From Bacteroidota bacterium (GTDB lineage: Bacteria; Bacteroidota; Bacteroidia; B-17B0; Aurantibacillaceae): a stretch of 64,000 nt of DNA. The position numbers and the translations under genes are program-made. Below the pieces are notes generated by a model, which ran no database searches, was not told the DNA's origin, and saw only the letters and a list, made by a program, of their open reading frames with translations. Below, piece after piece: positions 8,341-15,928 of the stretch. The stretch lies in NCBI GenBank assembly GCA_018267475.1, contig JAFDYI010000005.1:1-64000 (forward strand). The letters run 5' to 3'. Numbering within the stretch: the first letter of the stretch is position 1; every line of letters starts with the position of its first letter.

Positions 8341-8626
8341 TTACTTTCACATTTTTTTTAATTTTTTCTGAAAATGTTTTGGCGGGTTTAAACGCCGGTA
8401 TGTAATGTGCAGGTATTTTTATTTCTTGGTTTTTGGTAATAATGCGCCCTACTTTAGCCGCTCTTTTTTTGCATAAAAAAGTACCAAAACCGCGTAGGTA
8501 GATATTTTCTCCTTTCACCATATTGCCTTTTACTACTTTCATAAACGACTCTATGGTATTTAATACTATAGCCCGCTCTACTCCGGTTTTTTCAGCAATC
8601 TCGTTTATTATGTCTGCTTTTGTCAT
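8327..8626 (-). CDS. hup: HU-family DNA-binding protein
   Basis: 99 residues from ATG 8624-8626, with the typical start MTKADIINEIAEKTG and the arm region RGFGTFLCKKRAAKVGR followed by IPAHYIPAFKPAKTF. HU dimers bend DNA and compact the nucleoid; the IHF/HU fold is clear, but which subgroup it belongs to is not. An upstream in-frame start at 8659 would read through the promoter element at 8648-8655 and is rejected. A C-terminal basic tail follows the standard fold. It heads the operon with the TPR protein, the mS38-like gene and possibly rng. Confidence 0.93.
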   Translation of the reverse strand: MTKADIINEIAEKTGVERAIVLNTIESFMKVVKGNMVKGENIYLRGFGTFLCKKRAAKVGRIITKNQEIKIPAHYIPAFKPAKTFSEKIKKNVKVNESK

Positions 8627-8647
8627 GGTAATTTTAAAAATAGGCGG

Positions 8648-8655
8648 CAAATATA
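8648..8655 (-). promoter_or_regulatory. -7 element TATATTTG for the HU gene
   Basis: An exact TAnnTTTG match on the minus strand, 22 nt before the HU ATG. No TTG was found at the usual 19-nt distance. Confidence 0.55.
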
Positions 8656-8713
8656 GCATTAAATTCGCAATGTATATTATTTTATAGAAAATAAAGCATA
8701 AAGAGGTGCCTTA

Positions 8714-9655
8714 TTATTCTATCCCTATATGCAGTAGAGCGTCGCCTTGGCTTACTACGGGCTGGTTGTTTACCCCTACCAAATAACCATCGCAGGGGGC
8801 TGTAATACGTACTTCTACCTGCCCAAAAGGGCTGCATATAGCCCCTAAAATATCATCTTTACGCACGTAGGCCCCGTTAGGCACCGATATGTGAAAGAGC
8901 CCCGATAGTTTGGCGCGAACCCATATACTTTTTTTTAATTTCACTACGGCGTTGGCCGGTGTTTGTACCTCAACCATTTGGTAGTGGTGCAGCAAGCGCA
9001 GGCAGCCTTGTATGCCTTCGTTTATAGAATGGTAGTCAAAACGCGAGCTCTCGCCGCCTTCAAAGACTAAAATGGGTTTTTCTTTTTTTGCGGCTTCTTT
9101 ACGCAGGGTACCCTCTCGATACAGACTGTTTACTATAAGTGGGGCTGCAAATATGCGGGCTACTTGCAAGCTGGCAGCATCATCAAACACGCAGCGCAGT
9201 TGGGGGTAATTGTTTATTTTGGCGCCTCCCGTGTGAAAGTCAATGCCTACATCTATAAGGGGGATAATTTCTTTCATTAAATCGTAAGCAATACGTCCGC
9301 CTAAGGAACCGTTTTTGGCTCCGGGGAAACAGCGGTTTAGGTCGCGCCCATCGGGTAAATCGCGGCTTTGATATAAAAACGAAATGGGGTTCATAACCGG
9401 AATGGCTATAAGGGTGCCGCAAAGCAGGTTTTGTACTTCTTTACGACCTACTAATTTTCGTATAATTTCTATTCCGTTTATTTCATCGCCGTGCATACCG
9501 GCACTAAATAAAAGGGTAGGCCCTTCTCTATCCGACCTAAAAACGTGTACGGGTATTTCTATTTTTGTTTTGGTAGGAAGTTCGTATGTGTTTAGTAAAA
9601 CGGTTTTATTTTCGCCCGCTAAAATGGGTTCTCCACAAATAGTGATGGATTTCAT
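8714..9655 (-). CDS. AstE/AspA-family zinc deacylase (succinylglutamate desuccinylase/aspartoacylase type)
   Basis: 313 residues. The M14-like zinc site is visible: GMHGDEING gives His and Glu ligands near residue 54, and DFHTGG the third ligand near 139. A candidate catalytic Glu lies in LVFEGGES. Residues 230-313 form a separate beta-rich domain (RITAPCDGYLVGVNNQPVVSQGDALLHIG) like a biotinyl/lipoyl barrel, normal for this subgroup. Such proteins remove acyl groups from amino-acid N-termini; the exact substrate is open. The family is often paired with a RimK-type ligase, but none is seen here. It begins 1 nt after the M23 peptidase stop, so the two form an operon. Confidence 0.85.
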   Translation of the reverse strand: MKSITICGEPILAGENKTVLLNTYELPTKTKIEIPVHVFRSDREGPTLLFSAGMHGDEINGIEIIRKLVGRKEVQNLLCGTLIAIPVMNPISFLYQSRDLPDGRDLNRCFPGAKNGSLGGRIAYDLMKEIIPLIDVGIDFHTGGAKINNYPQLRCVFDDAASLQVARIFAAPLIVNSLYREGTLRKEAAKKEKPILVFEGGESSRFDYHSINEGIQGCLRLLHHYQMVEVQTPANAVVKLKKSIWVRAKLSGLFHISVPNGAYVRKDDILGAICSPFGQVEVRITAPCDGYLVGVNNQPVVSQGDALLHIGIE

Positions 9656-9656
9656 A

Positions 9657-10595
9657 CTACACTTTTAGCTTTTGCCCCAGGCGCAGCACCTTGTTTTTGC
9701 TGATGCCGTTTTTTTTGCAGAGAGCCGCTATGGTGGTATGGTTGCGGCGTGCTATTTTTTCAAGTGTATCGCCTTTTTTTACAAACACCAGGTGAGTGCC
9801 TCCGGCATTTTTATATACAGGGGCCGCATGGCTTTTAGATGCTATCTGATGGGCATGTATGCTTCGCAAATCGTATTTGGCGCCAAAGTCGGATTTGTAT
9901 AATACAAACGAGGTATTTTTTAGCTCTTGTTTTTCATAATCCACCAAATCTTCGGTGTCAATGGCTTTGCCTAAATACCTGATTTCAAAATGCAGATGGC
10001 TGCCGAATGAACGCCCTGTGTTGCCTCCCAAGCCTATGGTCATGCCGTTAGTTACGTTATCTCCGGGCTGTACCAATATCTTTGAAAGGTGGGCATATAC
10101 AGTTTCTAAGCCGTTGTTGTGGCGTACTATAATTACATTACCGTAGCCGCCAATGTAGCGGGCTATACGTACTTTGCCATCAAAAGCAGCGCCCACGGTA
10201 TCGCCTATATGCAGTGCAATATCGGTGCCGTAGTGCGGGCGGCGATGGCGCCAACCAAACTCAGAGGTAATGATGCCTTTGGTGGGCATCGTAAAACCGC
10301 AATTTTCATCATCTAATAAATACACCACGGCCGAATCGCCGGCGAATTGTTGTTCAAATAAATTAGGATGACAGGCTACCGTATCCCAAGCACCGTATAA
10401 ATCATGAGAAGGAAACATAAGCAACGAATCCACATCATCATAAGCTACGGTAGTATTAATGGTTTGTGTGGTATCTTCTTTTTTGTGTTTTTTGTCGTCG
10501 GATAGTTTTCGGTTGTTATCACCAAAACCGGCAAAAGACCAAGCAGGAAGCATGGCTCCGGCTAACAATAAAGTATGTAAAATAGTCTTTTTCAT
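9657..10595 (-). CDS. Secreted M23 metallopeptidase with C-terminal LysM
   Basis: 312 residues from ATG 10593-10595. A signal peptide (MKKTILHTLLLAGAMLPAWSFA) is followed by a low-complexity linker. The M23 domain covers about residues 105-215: HYGTDIAL supplies zinc-binding His and Asp, and SHLHFEIR the HxH. A LysM repeat forms the end (HLVFVKKGDTLEKIARRN to GQKLKV), so it should bind and cut peptidoglycan cross-links in the periplasm, unless it is a non-catalytic activator; the zinc ligands look intact. A longer start at a TTG (10622) would overlap the -7 element and is rejected. Confidence 0.9.
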   Translation of the reverse strand: MKKTILHTLLLAGAMLPAWSFAGFGDNNRKLSDDKKHKKEDTTQTINTTVAYDDVDSLLMFPSHDLYGAWDTVACHPNLFEQQFAGDSAVVYLLDDENCGFTMPTKGIITSEFGWRHRRPHYGTDIALHIGDTVGAAFDGKVRIARYIGGYGNVIIVRHNNGLETVYAHLSKILVQPGDNVTNGMTIGLGGNTGRSFGSHLHFEIRYLGKAIDTEDLVDYEKQELKNTSFVLYKSDFGAKYDLRSIHAHQIASKSHAAPVYKNAGGTHLVFVKKGDTLEKIARRNHTTIAALCKKNGISKNKVLRLGQKLKV

Positions 10596-10619
10596 TTCTT
10601 TTTTGAAAAATGAGATTTG

Positions 10620-10650
10620 CAAAACTATTTTTTAATTTGAAATGCACAAA
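10620..10650 (-). promoter_or_regulatory. Promoter for the M23 peptidase-deacylase operon
   Basis: On the minus strand TTTG (10650-10647) and TAGTTTTG (10627-10620) are separated by 19 nt, the classic -33/-7 arrangement of Bacteroidota. The predicted transcript start leaves an 18-nt leader. Confidence 0.65.
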
Positions 10651-10705
10651 CTTTTTTTTTGCTTTTAGGCAAAATAGTTATTCAACCGGCTTGTTGATTG
10701 CTTAC

Positions 10706-10750
10706 AACTTATTGATTTTAAATAAGTTAACTGTAAAAATTTATTTTTAC
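10706..10750 (-). terminator. Two adjacent AT-rich hairpins after the amidohydrolase gene
   Basis: AACTTATT/AATAAGTT (10706-10713 with 10721-10728) and GTAAAAA/TTTTTAC (10733-10739 with 10744-10750) are perfect inverted repeats just past the amidohydrolase stop at 10766. They may end that transcript, although the stems are AT-only or nearly so. Confidence 0.4.
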
Positions 10751-10765
10751 AAAAAAATTATTTTT

Positions 10766-13700
10766 TTACTCATTTCCCATAGTATCGCAGTGGTAGGGCT
10801 TTTGTTTTTTATGTGGAGGTTTTTGGGTAGGGGCGCCGTTTTGTTTTTCTTGTATCATTTTTTGTATGATTCGGGCGCGTTCTTTATCTATGTTTTTTCT
10901 TTGATTAGCATCTTCATCGGCGTCGTAATAAATAATACCATCAACAATGGTTTTATCTGCCTTAGCATTGATGGATAAGGGATTGTCCGTCCACAGTACC
11001 AGGTCAGCAACTTTACCTACTTTTATACTGCCTACTTTATCGTCTATATGCAATATCTTGGCGGGGTTTAGGGTAATCATTTTCAGTGCTTGTACTTCGC
11101 TTAAAGCTCCGTATTTAATACATTTAGCTGCTTCTTGATTCAGTCGCCTGCCCATTTCGGCATCATCGCTGTTGATGGCGGTAGTAATTCCCATTTGGGT
11201 TAATATAGCGGCGTTATAGGGTATGGCTTCCATTACTTCCATTTTGTAAGCCCACCAATCGGCAAAAGTAGCGGCGTTGATATTGTGTGCTTTCATTTTA
11301 TCGGCTACCTTATAGCCTTCTAAAATATGGGTAAAGGTGTTTATTTTAAAGTGCATGCTGTCGGATACGTCCATAAGCATATTCAGTTCTGATTGCACAT
11401 ATGAGTGGCAGGTGATATGCCGGGTGTCGTTTAGAATTTCTACCAAAGCATCTAGTTCCAAATCTTTTCGTTTCATGGGGTTTTTATTTTTCTCGTACTC
11501 TTTAGCACGAATAAAGTAATCGTAATATACCTGCTCTACCCCCATCCGGGTTTGCGGGAAACGGATATTCTGCATATCGCCCCAGTTGCTTTGTTTTACG
11601 TTTTCGCCTAAGGCAAATTTAATAAATTGAGGTGCTTTTTCGTACTTCATATCCTCTGGAGATAAGCCCCAACGGAGTTTAATAATTTGCGATTGCCCTC
11701 CAATAGGGTTGGCCGAACCGTGTAGCAACTGGGCTGTAGTTACCCCCCCTGCCAACTGCCTGTATATATTGATGTCTTCGCTGTTTAACACATCGCCTAT
11801 ACGCACTTCGGCGCTGCTGGCTTGGGTGCCTTCGTTTACCCCTTCGCTAATGGCAATATGGCTGTGCTCATCTACTATGCCTGCCGTAAGATGCTTTCCT
11901 TTAGCATCAATTATTTTAGCAAAAGCCAATTTAGGCGCATCTATGTTAGGAGCTATTCGTACAATTTTTCCTTCTACTATATATACGTCGTGATTGGTTA
12001 AGATGCTGTCGTTTTCATTAGTCCATACGGTGGCATTTTTTATTAAAATAGCGCCCAACCTGTTTTTAAATTTTTTAATCATGTTTTCGTGCGTTTCGGG
12101 CTTCCCGAATGAAGTAAAAGGGTAATACACGGCGCCATAATCTATTGCGTTATTTTTTTCTTCCTTCTTTTTTTTGTCTTTTTCTTTGGTTGTGTTCGGT
12201 GTGCTCATCTTTACCAAAGTGGCATCGTACCAGGTGCCATCTGCGGTTTGCACCTTGCCATATAAAGAACTATCGGAAGCCCTGTAGTTTAAGCTTATCC
12301 TGTCAAAAGAAAGGCTGTCTTTAGAAAAAATAAAGTTTAGTGTATTGTTCTTAAAATTTAGGTTCACGTTTTTTTTAACAGAGTCTTTTATCACAATATC
12401 GGCACCGGGCTTGTCGGCTTCGTTTCCGGATATCGTAGTTTTAAAAGAGAAGCCGTTGTATTGCAACGAGTATATTCCCCTAATATCTACATTGGTTGCA
12501 TTGCTATAGTGATAGGGAAAGCCGCCTACCCAATTTTCACAAATAAAGGCCTCGTCTTCAAATATATTTTTTGAGGTAATAATGAAGTTGGCATACATTC
12601 CTTTTTTTAAAGCGCCCACTTGCTCGTTGATGCCCAGTATTTTGGCTGGTATTTCAGTAAGGCTGCGCAGCGCTTCTTTTTCGCTTAAACCGTATTGAAT
12701 GGCTTTTCGTATGTTTTTTAAAAACTTACTTTTGTCTTTTAAATCAGCCGATGTAAACGCAAAAACAACGCCGGCTTCGTGTAACAAGGCAGCGTTGGCC
12801 GGTGCCATTTCCCAGTGTTTCAGTTCCTCCATGGTTATATTTTCTGCCTCGTATGGATCTTCAATATCATAAGCATCCGGGTAATTAACCGGTATAATAA
12901 ACTTACAAAAGGTTTGTTGTATATCATCTACACGTTGGTACTCGTCTCCTTTTCCTTTTATGATATACTTTATTTTAAATTCATCACCTACTTTATCGGC
13001 TCGCAAGGCGTTTAGTTTGTTGCTTGCTTCAAAGATAGAGGGAAGCGTTTGGAGATTATTAAACATTTCTAAAGAAATGTTGTATTCTGTTTTGTTTTTA
13101 TTGTTTTGATACCATTGCGCATCGTAATAGGTTTGTCTTAATAAAGCAATAGAGCCCATAAGCGAAGAAGGATAATCTTGCGTGGAGCTTCCCTTGTTGA
13201 AAGAATAGAAAGCGGCTGCTTTATCTTTCAATATATTTTCGTTTTCTTTTTTTTGTGTGTTTAATAAAACTAAAGCGCCGCTTCCGCGCACAATTCCATC
13301 TTTAGGTGAGGTAAGCACCAAGCCAAAGCCTTGTTTTCTCAGTTCATTTGCCTTATCGTTTTGATTTAAAAAAAACTTGTATGCTTCTACATCGGCTTTT
13401 ATAGCTTGATTCCATCCGTAAGCGCCTTTGGTGTTGCTTTCCATTTGTGGCCCGGTGTACGCACGGTGGGTGGATTTGTTTTCGGGCATTCCGTAATCGC
13501 TATACAACTCTATAAAAGAGGGATAAATATGCTTGCCTTGTACATCATACACAACAGCATCGGCCGGTATGTTTACCTTTTCGGCGGCTTCTACAACACG
13601 GTTGTCTTTTACAAGAAGGGTGGCCTTGTTTAGCACGATATTTGCATCTATATGAAGGGTGGCATTAGTAAAAGCATAACAAGTGTGCGTATTGTTTACT

Positions 13701-13792
13701 GCCCCGTTGCTAGGAAAGGTTTCTGTTTGTCCTTTTACTGTAAGAGAAAAAAAACTAAGGATTAAAAAGACGTATTGTAAATGCTTTTTCAT
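10766..13792 (-). CDS. Exported two-domain amidohydrolase (second domain catalytic)
   Basis: 1008 residues with signal peptide MKKHLQYVFLILSFFSLTVKG. Two amidohydrolase-like units follow. The first (about 45-420) keeps the fold ends (VYDVQGKHIYPSFIELYSDYG and TEIPAKILGINEQVGALKKGMYANF) but has lost the metal-binding HxH. The second (about 590-960) has HSH near residue 644 (GIVDEHSHIAISEG), later histidines in ITCHSYVQ and FTHILEGYK, and the Asp of INSDDAEM, so it should be a metal-dependent hydrolase of the imidazolonepropionase/dipeptidase-like class. Such long proteins are common periplasmic proteins of Bacteroidota; the substrate is unknown. It follows hemH after 17 nt. The C-terminal tail is Lys/Pro-rich. 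Confidence 0.85.
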   Translation of the reverse strand: MKKHLQYVFLILSFFSLTVKGQTETFPSNGAVNNTHTCYAFTNATLHIDANIVLNKATLLVKDNRVVEAAEKVNIPADAVVYDVQGKHIYPSFIELYSDYGMPENKSTHRAYTGPQMESNTKGAYGWNQAIKADVEAYKFFLNQNDKANELRKQGFGLVLTSPKDGIVRGSGALVLLNTQKKENENILKDKAAAFYSFNKGSSTQDYPSSLMGSIALLRQTYYDAQWYQNNKNKTEYNISLEMFNNLQTLPSIFEASNKLNALRADKVGDEFKIKYIIKGKGDEYQRVDDIQQTFCKFIIPVNYPDAYDIEDPYEAENITMEELKHWEMAPANAALLHEAGVVFAFTSADLKDKSKFLKNIRKAIQYGLSEKEALRSLTEIPAKILGINEQVGALKKGMYANFIITSKNIFEDEAFICENWVGGFPYHYSNATNVDIRGIYSLQYNGFSFKTTISGNEADKPGADIVIKDSVKKNVNLNFKNNTLNFIFSKDSLSFDRISLNYRASDSSLYGKVQTADGTWYDATLVKMSTPNTTKEKDKKKKEEKNNAIDYGAVYYPFTSFGKPETHENMIKKFKNRLGAILIKNATVWTNENDSILTNHDVYIVEGKIVRIAPNIDAPKLAFAKIIDAKGKHLTAGIVDEHSHIAISEGVNEGTQASSAEVRIGDVLNSEDINIYRQLAGGVTTAQLLHGSANPIGGQSQIIKLRWGLSPEDMKYEKAPQFIKFALGENVKQSNWGDMQNIRFPQTRMGVEQVYYDYFIRAKEYEKNKNPMKRKDLELDALVEILNDTRHITCHSYVQSELNMLMDVSDSMHFKINTFTHILEGYKVADKMKAHNINAATFADWWAYKMEVMEAIPYNAAILTQMGITTAINSDDAEMGRRLNQEAAKCIKYGALSEVQALKMITLNPAKILHIDDKVGSIKVGKVADLVLWTDNPLSINAKADKTIVDGIIYYDADEDANQRKNIDKERARIIQKMIQEKQNGAPTQKPPHKKQKPYHCDTMGNE

Positions 13793-13809
13793 ATTATTTT
13801 TTTAACGGA

Positions 13810-14832
13810 CTAATTTTCTTTTTTTATCATTTTTTCTAAAGCCTGCACCCAGCTGTCGCTGCTGTTTAAACTAGGAACAAGTTGTACCTGTTCGCCTCCG
13901 TAGCTTTTAAAAGCATCGTTGTACTCATGGCTTATTTCATATACCGTTTCTAAGCAATCGGCTACAAAAGCAGGCGAAAAAGCCAATATCTTTTTATCTC
14001 CTTTGGCGGCACGCTCTTTTAAAACCACATCGGTATAAGGCTTTACCCACTCGCTGCGGCCTAAGCGGCTTTGGAAACAAATAGTATATTTTTCTTTGGG
14101 TAATTGCATTTTTTTTGCAATTAGTTGGGTAGTTTTAAAACAGTTGGCGCGATAGCAGTACTGATTTTTTTCTGTAATATGTTCGCAGCAAGCATCAAAA
14201 TGACAGGTATTACCCCCATAATGTGCGGAAGCCTTGTGTATTTGCCTTTCGGGCAAGCCGTGGTAGCTAAACAAAACATGGTCGTAGGTGTTTACATCAA
14301 ATTTTTTTGCGTTTTCAACAAAGCAATCCACCATATCCTCGTTGTCAAAAAAATTACTAAACAGATGCAGTTCCGGTATTACTTCCCAGTTTTTTATTTC
14401 ATTAAAAAAAGCCTCTAAGGTAGAGCCGGTGCTTGAGGATGCGTAATGCGGGTACAGAGGCAGTACTATTATTTTTTTGGGTGCTTTTTTTCGTAAATTT
14501 TCTAAAGCCTTTTTTATACTTGGTTTTTGGTAGCGCATGGCCAACTCCACGCAAAATTCTGTGCCTAAGCGCTGTTGCAATTTTTCTTGCAGTTGGTGGC
14601 TGTGATGTAGTAACGGAGAGCCTGTTTTTTTATCCCAAATTTGCTGATACAGTTTAGATGATTTGGCCGAGCGAAAAGGAATAATAAAAAAATTTACTAA
14701 AAAAAAACGACTTAAAGCCGGTATATCAATAACGCGGCTATCGTTCAAAAACTGAGTTAAATACTTTCGTACCGATTTTTTAGCTGCATCGTTTGGGGTG
14801 CCTAAATTTACTAACAAAACGCCTACCTTCAT
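13810..14832 (-). CDS. hemH: Ferrochelatase
   Basis: 340 residues. It inserts iron into the porphyrin ring, the last step or last but one of heme synthesis. Family marks: GVLLVNLGTP at the start, active-site His in FSYHGLPE near residue 193, FQSRLGRSEW, and the acidic helix FVADCLETVYEI. A cysteine cluster with C-x4-CC-x9-C-x4-C spacing follows the active His (near residues 211-232); some bacterial ferrochelatases bind a [2Fe-2S] cluster, so this may be a ligand set. It lies between era and the amidohydrolase with short gaps, so it is probably part of one operon. Heme supply links it to the cytochrome c maturation genes further right. Confidence 0.95.
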   Translation of the reverse strand: MKVGVLLVNLGTPNDAAKKSVRKYLTQFLNDSRVIDIPALSRFFLVNFFIIPFRSAKSSKLYQQIWDKKTGSPLLHHSHQLQEKLQQRLGTEFCVELAMRYQKPSIKKALENLRKKAPKKIIVLPLYPHYASSSTGSTLEAFFNEIKNWEVIPELHLFSNFFDNEDMVDCFVENAKKFDVNTYDHVLFSYHGLPERQIHKASAHYGGNTCHFDACCEHITEKNQYCYRANCFKTTQLIAKKMQLPKEKYTICFQSRLGRSEWVKPYTDVVLKERAAKGDKKILAFSPAFVADCLETVYEISHEYNDAFKSYGGEQVQLVPSLNSSDSWVQALEKMIKKEN

Positions 14833-14869
14833 ATATCCTTCTTTTCTATTTTTTTTACAATTTGTATGA

Positions 14870-15748
14870 TTAGTAATGATAGCCGTATCGTTTTAAGCGC
14901 TTATCGTCATTACGCCAATTTTTATCCACTTTTACATACAGTTGCAGGTGTATGTGTTTATCAAAAAAAGCTTCGCAATCGGTACGTGCCTGTATTCCCA
15001 TTTTTTTTATGGTTTCGCCTTTGTGCCCAATAAGAATGCCTTTTTGGCTGTCGCGCTCTACAAAAATAGTAGCTTCTATACGAATTATTTTTTCTTCTTC
15101 TTTAAAGCTTTCTACTACCACCTCTACGCTGTAGGGTATTTCTTTTTGATAGTTCAACAAAATTTTTTCGCGAATAATTTCCGATACAAAAAAGCGCTCC
15201 GGCTTATCCGTTATTTGGTCTTTATCATAAAAAGGGGCATGTAGGGGCAGCAGGTGCAAAATACGCTTCATTACCACATCTATATTGGCATTATGCAAGG
15301 CCGAGATGGGTATGATTTCGGCACGTGGTATTTTCTCTTTCCATTGTGCTACTTTAGCGTGCAGCTTAGTTTCGTCTGTTAAATCAATTTTATTTATGAG
15401 TAATAAAACAGGCTGTTCTGCTTCATTCAATTTTTTGATATAGCTTTCTTCTAAGGCAATATCTTCAAACATATCGGTAATAAGTAAAAAAATATCGGCG
15501 TCTTCTATTGCTTCAGATACGAAGCGCATCATTTTTTCATGCAGTTTATAATTCGGTTTTAAGATGCCGGGTGTATCCGAAAAAATAATTTGATATTCGG
15601 GTTCGTTTACAATACCCATCACCCGATGCCGCGTAGTTTGGGCTTTAGAGCTGATGATAGAAAGCTTTTGCCCTATCAAAGCATTTAAAAGAGTTGATTT
15701 TCCTACATTAGGGCAACCGATGATATTTACAAAACCCGCTTTATGCAC
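14870..15748 (-). CDS. era: GTPase Era
   Basis: 292 residues. The G domain has G1 GCPNVGKST near residues 11-19, switch region SSKAQTTRHR, G3 DTPG, G4 NKID and G5 SALH. A C-terminal KH domain (GILIGHKGETIKKMGIQAR) binds the 3' end of 16S rRNA, and Era aids 30S assembly in the cytoplasm. The start is GTG at 15746-15748. Divergent from thrS, it leads the era-hemH-amidohydrolase series with gaps of 37 and 17 nt. Confidence 0.95.
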   Translation of the reverse strand: MHKAGFVNIIGCPNVGKSTLLNALIGQKLSIISSKAQTTRHRVMGIVNEPEYQIIFSDTPGILKPNYKLHEKMMRFVSEAIEDADIFLLITDMFEDIALEESYIKKLNEAEQPVLLLINKIDLTDETKLHAKVAQWKEKIPRAEIIPISALHNANIDVVMKRILHLLPLHAPFYDKDQITDKPERFFVSEIIREKILLNYQKEIPYSVEVVVESFKEEEKIIRIEATIFVERDSQKGILIGHKGETIKKMGIQARTDCEAFFDKHIHLQLYVKVDKNWRNDDKRLKRYGYHY

Positions 15749-15876
15749 TGTTTATTTTTTGAAGAACTGTTTTTATTTAGGCTTTAAAAGTACTTGTTTT
15801 TTGTTATGTGGGCAAAACAAGCTATTGCGCGCAGGTGTTTGTTGAAATATTTTTTATACAAACGGTAAATAATATG

Positions 15877-15884
15877 TACCTTAG
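15877..15884 (+). promoter_or_regulatory. Candidate -7 element for thrS
   Basis: TACCTTAG, 7 of 8 matches to TAnnTTTG. A transcript starting about 6 nt later would have a leader of nearly 40 nt containing the hairpin at 15903-15919. Confidence 0.4.
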
Positions 15885-15902
15885 CCGTCTAAAAAAAACA
15901 AG

Positions 15903-15919
15903 CTCACGTTGTAAGTGAG
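15903..15919 (+). promoter_or_regulatory. thrS leader hairpin resembling the tRNA-Thr anticodon arm
   Basis: CTCAC and GTGAG form a perfect 5-bp stem closing the 7-nt loop GTTGTAA. Numbered as an anticodon loop this gives U33, anticodon UGU (threonine), A37 and A38. It ends 10 nt before the thrS ATG, inside the ribosome footprint. Escherichia coli ThrRS represses its own mRNA by binding a similar mimic; the same logic is inferred here. Confidence 0.65.
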
Positions 15920-15928
15920 AGCAATGAT

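Noticed and set aside
13810-14832. Frameshift in ferrochelatase around the cysteine-rich stretch
   Set aside because: The frame is continuous and conserved motifs lie on both sides, so the cysteine cluster is genuine sequence.
15840-15928. T-box riboswitch upstream of thrS
   Set aside because: The leader is short and lacks the T-box specifier domain and terminator/antiterminator; the only structure is the small anticodon-like hairpin.
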